Shown here piece after piece: positions 15,321 to 18,059 of a stretch of DNA of 18,059 nt (position 1 is its first letter; every line of letters begins with the position of its first letter). The translations under genes were made by a program, and so were the position numbers. A model generated the notes under the pieces. The model made no database searches and had not been told where the DNA came from. It saw nothing but the letters and a program-made list of their open reading frames with translations. This stretch comes from Syntrophomonadaceae bacterium (lineage in GTDB: Bacteria > Bacillota > Dethiobacteria > DTU022). Location: the NCBI GenBank assembly GCA_007127255.1, contig SKZS01000146.1, positions 1 to 18,059 on the forward strand. Reading direction: 5' to 3'.

Positions 15321-15651
15321 AAATTAAAGATCGATAAATGCTTTGATCAGGAATAGTAAGTCTGTTAAGGGGTATTCCAGTGAGCCTGCGGTAGTGGAAA
15401 GCAGGTGCATCCCGGCATACTGAATGGACCTGTGAGCAGCAGACCGAAAGCATAAAGTTATTGCGAGTAGGCTCTGACGGAAACCCCGACCGTGAAAACG
15501 GGGAGGGTATCGGCTTAAAGTAAGAAGATAAGCCCGTACCCTGTCAAGAGTGAGATTCCATATCTGTAGTTACCTGTTAAAGCGGGTGGAGTCTTAAGCC
15601 GGGTGGCACCGCGGAAGCTAACCTTTCGTCCCAGGGGACGAAGGGTTTTTT
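15321..15651 (+). promoter_or_regulatory. T-box leader with tryptophan (TGG) specifier
   Basis: The Stem I base is ATGCTTT (15338-15344) with AAAGCAT (15447-15453). It has the AGTA and GAAA kink-turn sequences and the GTCTG/CAGAC helix above it. The specifier loop reads GAA-TGG-ACC with TGG at 15425-15427, the Trp codon. A central helix forms from 15505-15517 with 15529-15541. The conserved T-box GGGTGGCACCGCGG is at 15601-15614, and the TGGC bulge matches a tRNA-Trp acceptor end with discriminator G. Uncharged tRNA-Trp is expected to stabilise the antiterminator and allow read-through into trpE. Every core T-box part is present. Confidence 0.95.
15622..15651 (+). terminator. T-box terminator 1
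   Basis: CCTTTCGTCC (15622-15631) pairs with GGACGAAGGG (15636-15645) through one G-T pair and a four-base loop, followed by six T (15646-15651). It is mutually exclusive with the antiterminator formed by the adjoining T-box sequence. Confidence 0.92.
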
Positions 15652-15734
15652 GTTTTCACTGGCTGTAAAACACCCGCAGCTGAGACTGTTATTATCACAC
15701 CCACAGCAGGAACTGCTTTCGATGGAAACTAACT

Positions 15735-15790
15735 AAGGTGGTACCGTGGAAGACAACCTTTCACCCTTAATAGAGGGGAAAGGTTTTTTA
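15735..15790 (+). promoter_or_regulatory. Second, abbreviated T-box antiterminator/terminator module
   Basis: AAGGTGGTACCGTGGAAG (15735-15752) repeats the T-box consensus. It is followed by a terminator, AACCTTTC (15755-15762) with GAAAGGTT (15778-15785), a CCC/GGG inner pairing and a T-run to 15789. Only about 80 bp separate it from the first terminator. That is too short for a Stem I, and no specifier is visible. A small hairpin (AGCAG/CTGCT, 15705-15717) lies between. It therefore appears to be a duplicated 3' module sharing the upstream specifier. Confidence 0.8.
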
Positions 15791-15816
15791 TTTTACCGGG
15801 AAAGGAGGAGAACCTG

Positions 15817-17313
15817 GTGTCAATAAGTTTAAATTGTTACCCTGGCCTGGACCAGTTCATGAAGCTTTCAGAAAAAAATAATCTTGTGCCAGTTTACCGT
15901 GAAATAGTTGCCGACCTGGAAACACCAGTATCGGTTTACAGCAAAATTTTCAGGGAAGGTTGTTCCTGCCTGCTGGAAAGCGTAGAAGGCAGCGCAAAAC
16001 TGTCACGTTACTCATTTATTGCCGGGAATCCCTTCTTAGAATTAAAGGCCTATGGAAATGATATTGAAATAACAAGCGCAGGCCAAACAATTAAAAAAAA
16101 GGCCAGCCTGGTGCCAGTTTTGCGTGAGATTCTTGATAATTATAAAGCGGCGGAAATCCCAGGATTGCCCAGATTTTTCGGAGGAGCTGTCGGTTATATC
16201 GGTTATGACTGTGTGCGTCTTTTTGAACGGCTGCCTCATCAACCGCAAGATGAACTGGGCCTTCCCGATGCTTTCCTTATCTTTCCGGAAAGCGTGATTG
16301 TTTTCGATCACTATACTTCAAAGTTAAAAATTATCATTAATGCGCGGGTAAATGGTGATGCGGAAGCAGCTTACTCCCAGGCGGTGGAAAAAATAGAACA
16401 GTTAAGTGATGCTATTCGCCAGAACAATAAAGAGAGCATGCGTCAGAAAGAGGCAAACCATTACGGCCAGGATAAAATTAATGTTTCAAGCGGCATCAAC
16501 CGGAAAGAGTTTTATGAAAAAGTTGAGAAAATAAAAAGCCATATTTATGCCGGAGATATCCTGCAGGCTGTTTTGTCGCAACGATTCGAAGCAGAAACAA
16601 AAGCGCCGCCTTTTGAAGTTTACCGCGCCCTGCGCTCAATAAACCCTTCACCTTATATGTATTACCTGCATTTTGACGATGTCCAGGTGGCGGGAGCTTC
16701 TCCGGAAATGTTAGTTCGGCTTGAAGACGGAGTAGTTGAAACCAGGCCAATTGCCGGGACCAGGCCCCGGGGAAAAGCGCCGGAAGCTGATCATAGGTTT
16801 GAAGAAGAATTGATCAATGATCCAAAGGAAAAAGCAGAACATGTGATGCTGGTAGACCTGGGTCGCAATGACCTCGGCAGGGTATCCAAATACGGCAGCG
16901 TTGAGGTCCCGGTTTTCATGGCCTGCGATAAGTATTCACATGTCATGCACCTGGTCTCAGAAGTGAAAGGTATTCTTGAAGAGAACAAAGATGCGCTTGA
17001 TGTCCTGGTTGCCGGTTTTCCGGCAGGGACTGTTTCCGGCGCTCCAAAGATAAGGGCGATGGAGATAATAGATCAGCTCGAGCCAACCAAACGAGGGTTG
17101 TATGCCGGGGCAGTAGGCTATTTTTCTTTCGACGGAAATATGGATACCTGCATTACGATTAGAACAATCATCTTTGCAGGAGGAAAGGCTTACGCCCAGG
17201 CAGGAGCCGGCATAGTAGCAGATTCCCGTCCGGAAAGCGAATACATAGAAACTTTCAACAAGGCTAAAGTGATGATTAAGGCCTTACAAATCGCAGAGGA
17301 GGGATTAATGTGA
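15817..17313 (+). CDS. trpE: Anthranilate synthase component I (TrpE)
   Basis: TrpE converts chorismate and ammonia (from TrpG) to anthranilate, the first step of tryptophan synthesis. It has 498 residues, a usual length. The N-terminal region carries the intact LLES motif (52-55), part of the tryptophan feedback site, and LSRYSFIAGNP. The chorismate-binding domain has PIAGTRPRG with Ala313, the TrpE form of the motif that carries lysine in PabB. LVDLGRNDLGR, GTVSGAPK and GAGIVADS follow. The GTG start has an excellent AAAGGAGGAG at 15801-15810. The stop TGA overlaps the trpG GTG start by four bases (GTGA). Control is by the tandem T-box leader and, by family, by feedback inhibition. Confidence 0.97.
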   Translation: MSISLNCYPGLDQFMKLSEKNNLVPVYREIVADLETPVSVYSKIFREGCSCLLESVEGSAKLSRYSFIAGNPFLELKAYGNDIEITSAGQTIKKKASLVPVLREILDNYKAAEIPGLPRFFGGAVGYIGYDCVRLFERLPHQPQDELGLPDAFLIFPESVIVFDHYTSKLKIIINARVNGDAEAAYSQAVEKIEQLSDAIRQNNKESMRQKEANHYGQDKINVSSGINRKEFYEKVEKIKSHIYAGDILQAVLSQRFEAETKAPPFEVYRALRSINPSPYMYYLHFDDVQVAGASPEMLVRLEDGVVETRPIAGTRPRGKAPEADHRFEEELINDPKEKAEHVMLVDLGRNDLGRVSKYGSVEVPVFMACDKYSHVMHLVSEVKGILEENKDALDVLVAGFPAGTVSGAPKIRAMEIIDQLEPTKRGLYAGAVGYFSFDGNMDTCITIRTIIFAGGKAYAQAGAGIVADSRPESEYIETFNKAKVMIKALQIAEEGLM

Positions 17314-17942
17314 TCCTGGTAATCGATAATTATGATTCATTTACCTATAACCTGGTTCAGTACCTGGGAGAACTTGCCGGTGGCATTGAATTGGCGGTAT
17401 TTCGCAACGATGAAATTACCCCCGACGCTGTTATAGCTTTAGCCCCGCAAAGAATTGTTCTTTCCCCGGGTCCGGGCACACCTGACAGCGCCGGGATATG
17501 TCTCGATTTAGTAAGGCGCCTGCAGGGCTCAGTCCCCCTGCTGGGGGTCTGCCTAGGTCACCAGGTGATCGGCCAGGCTTATGGAGGAGAAGTAATAGCT
17601 GCCAAAAACATAATGCACGGTAAAGTATCATCTGTTACGCATAACGGAATGGATATATTTAAAGGTCTAAATGACGGTTTCAAAGCAGCGCGTTATCACT
17701 CCCTGGTGGTTAATCCTGCTAATATTCCGGCATCACTGGCGGTAACAGCAACTTCAGAAGACAACGAGATCATGGGACTAAAACACAGTGACTATCCTAC
17801 CTGGGGCATTCAATTTCATCCCGAATCGATCCTTACCGAGGATGGTAAAAAGATTATAGATAATTTCTTAAAATGGGAGGTAATGGGAAATGGTAGTAAC
17901 GGAAGCCATTGCTGCTGTGTCAGCACACAACAATCTTACTGA
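17310..17942 (+). CDS. trpG: Anthranilate synthase component II (TrpG), glutamine amidotransferase
   Basis: TrpG supplies ammonia from glutamine to TrpE. It begins MILVIDNYDSFTYNL, with SPGPGTPDS, the nucleophile Cys81 in GVCLGHQ, and His170/Glu172 in IQFHPES. The GTG start overlaps the trpE stop by four bases and is served by GAGGAGGGA at 17296-17304. The conserved fold ends near FLKWEV (residues 186-191). About 19 further residues, including a Cys-Cys-Cys run (CCCVSTQQSY), extend the protein to 210, beyond the usual 190-195. This tail is read from the start of trpD in another frame, so it is probably a by-product of the gene overlap. A frame error near the end is a less likely explanation. 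Confidence 0.95.
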   Translation: MILVIDNYDSFTYNLVQYLGELAGGIELAVFRNDEITPDAVIALAPQRIVLSPGPGTPDSAGICLDLVRRLQGSVPLLGVCLGHQVIGQAYGGEVIAAKNIMHGKVSSVTHNGMDIFKGLNDGFKAARYHSLVVNPANIPASLAVTATSEDNEIMGLKHSDYPTWGIQFHPESILTEDGKKIIDNFLKWEVMGNGSNGSHCCCVSTQQSY

Positions 17943-18059
17943 AGAGGATGCCTGCAGTGTCATGACCGAAATCATGAGCGGGCTGGCCACTGATGCCCAG
18001 ATTGCCGGTTTGATAACAGCCCTGTGTATGAAAGGTGAAACAGAGGGTGAGATTGCCGG
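17890..18059 (+). CDS. trpD: Anthranilate phosphoribosyltransferase (TrpD), 3'-truncated
   Basis: The gene begins with ATG 17890 and runs off the window after 56 codons. The translated N-terminus starts MVVTEAIAAVSAHNNLTEED. Next comes MTEIMSGLATDAQIAGLITAL, then CMKGETEGEIA. This matches the helical N-terminal domain of TrpD, which transfers phosphoribose from PRPP to anthranilate. GGGAGG at 17875-17880 lies nine bases before the ATG. The first 53 bp overlap the end of trpG in a different frame. The catalytic glycine-rich PRPP loop lies beyond the window. Gene order trpE-trpG-trpD supports the call. Confidence 0.92.
   Translation, partial: MVVTEAIAAVSAHNNLTEEDACSVMTEIMSGLATDAQIAGLITALCMKGETEGEIA

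Overview
The window reads as chromosomal DNA from a low-to-mid-GC Gram-positive bacterium, most likely an anaerobic member of the Clostridia (Bacillota). The evidence is the cdaA-cdaR-glmM block, strong GGAGG-type ribosome binding sites with GTG and TTG starts, a tryptophan T-box leader, and dense co-directional operons. Species cannot be named from the sequence alone. There is no prophage, CRISPR array, rRNA, tRNA or transposase gene. Almost every gene is a recognisable housekeeping gene.

Region 1 (1-9143, all + strand): a 5'-truncated AmmeMemoRadiSam-type radical SAM gene (amrS) is followed by cdaA (c-di-AMP synthase), cdaR (its YbbR-domain regulator), glmM and glmS (amino-sugar supply for peptidoglycan), then glnS and asnS (glutaminyl- and asparaginyl-tRNA synthetases). 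This joins c-di-AMP signalling with cell-wall precursor synthesis and amide amino-acid charging.

Region 2 (9144-12324, mixed strands): a 124-bp element made of two inverted copies of a GGGGTCAGGCCT-core repeat separates asnS from a PCC/DUF296-domain gene. A YgjP-type metallopeptidase gene follows on the + strand. A predicted alpha/beta hydrolase and a small MTH1187/YqgV-type thiamine-binding protein lie on the - strand. The gap between those two holds a palindrome and decayed repeat sequence.

Region 3 (12325-18059, + strand): two chorismate-using operons sit back to back. pabA-pabB-pabC makes p-aminobenzoate for folate. trpE-trpG-trpD (trpD cut by the window end) starts tryptophan synthesis. 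The PIKGT versus PIAGT active-site motifs separate PabB from TrpE, and each has its own glutamine amidotransferase. The trp operon has a sigma-A-type promoter and a complete T-box with a TGG (Trp) specifier and terminator. This is followed by a second, abbreviated T-box antiterminator/terminator module. The pab operon is preceded by a strong hairpin plus U-run with no co-directional gene upstream, so it may be an attenuator.

No wholly new system is evident. The most notable items are the semi-tandem Trp T-box, the possible pab attenuator and the inverted-repeat element.
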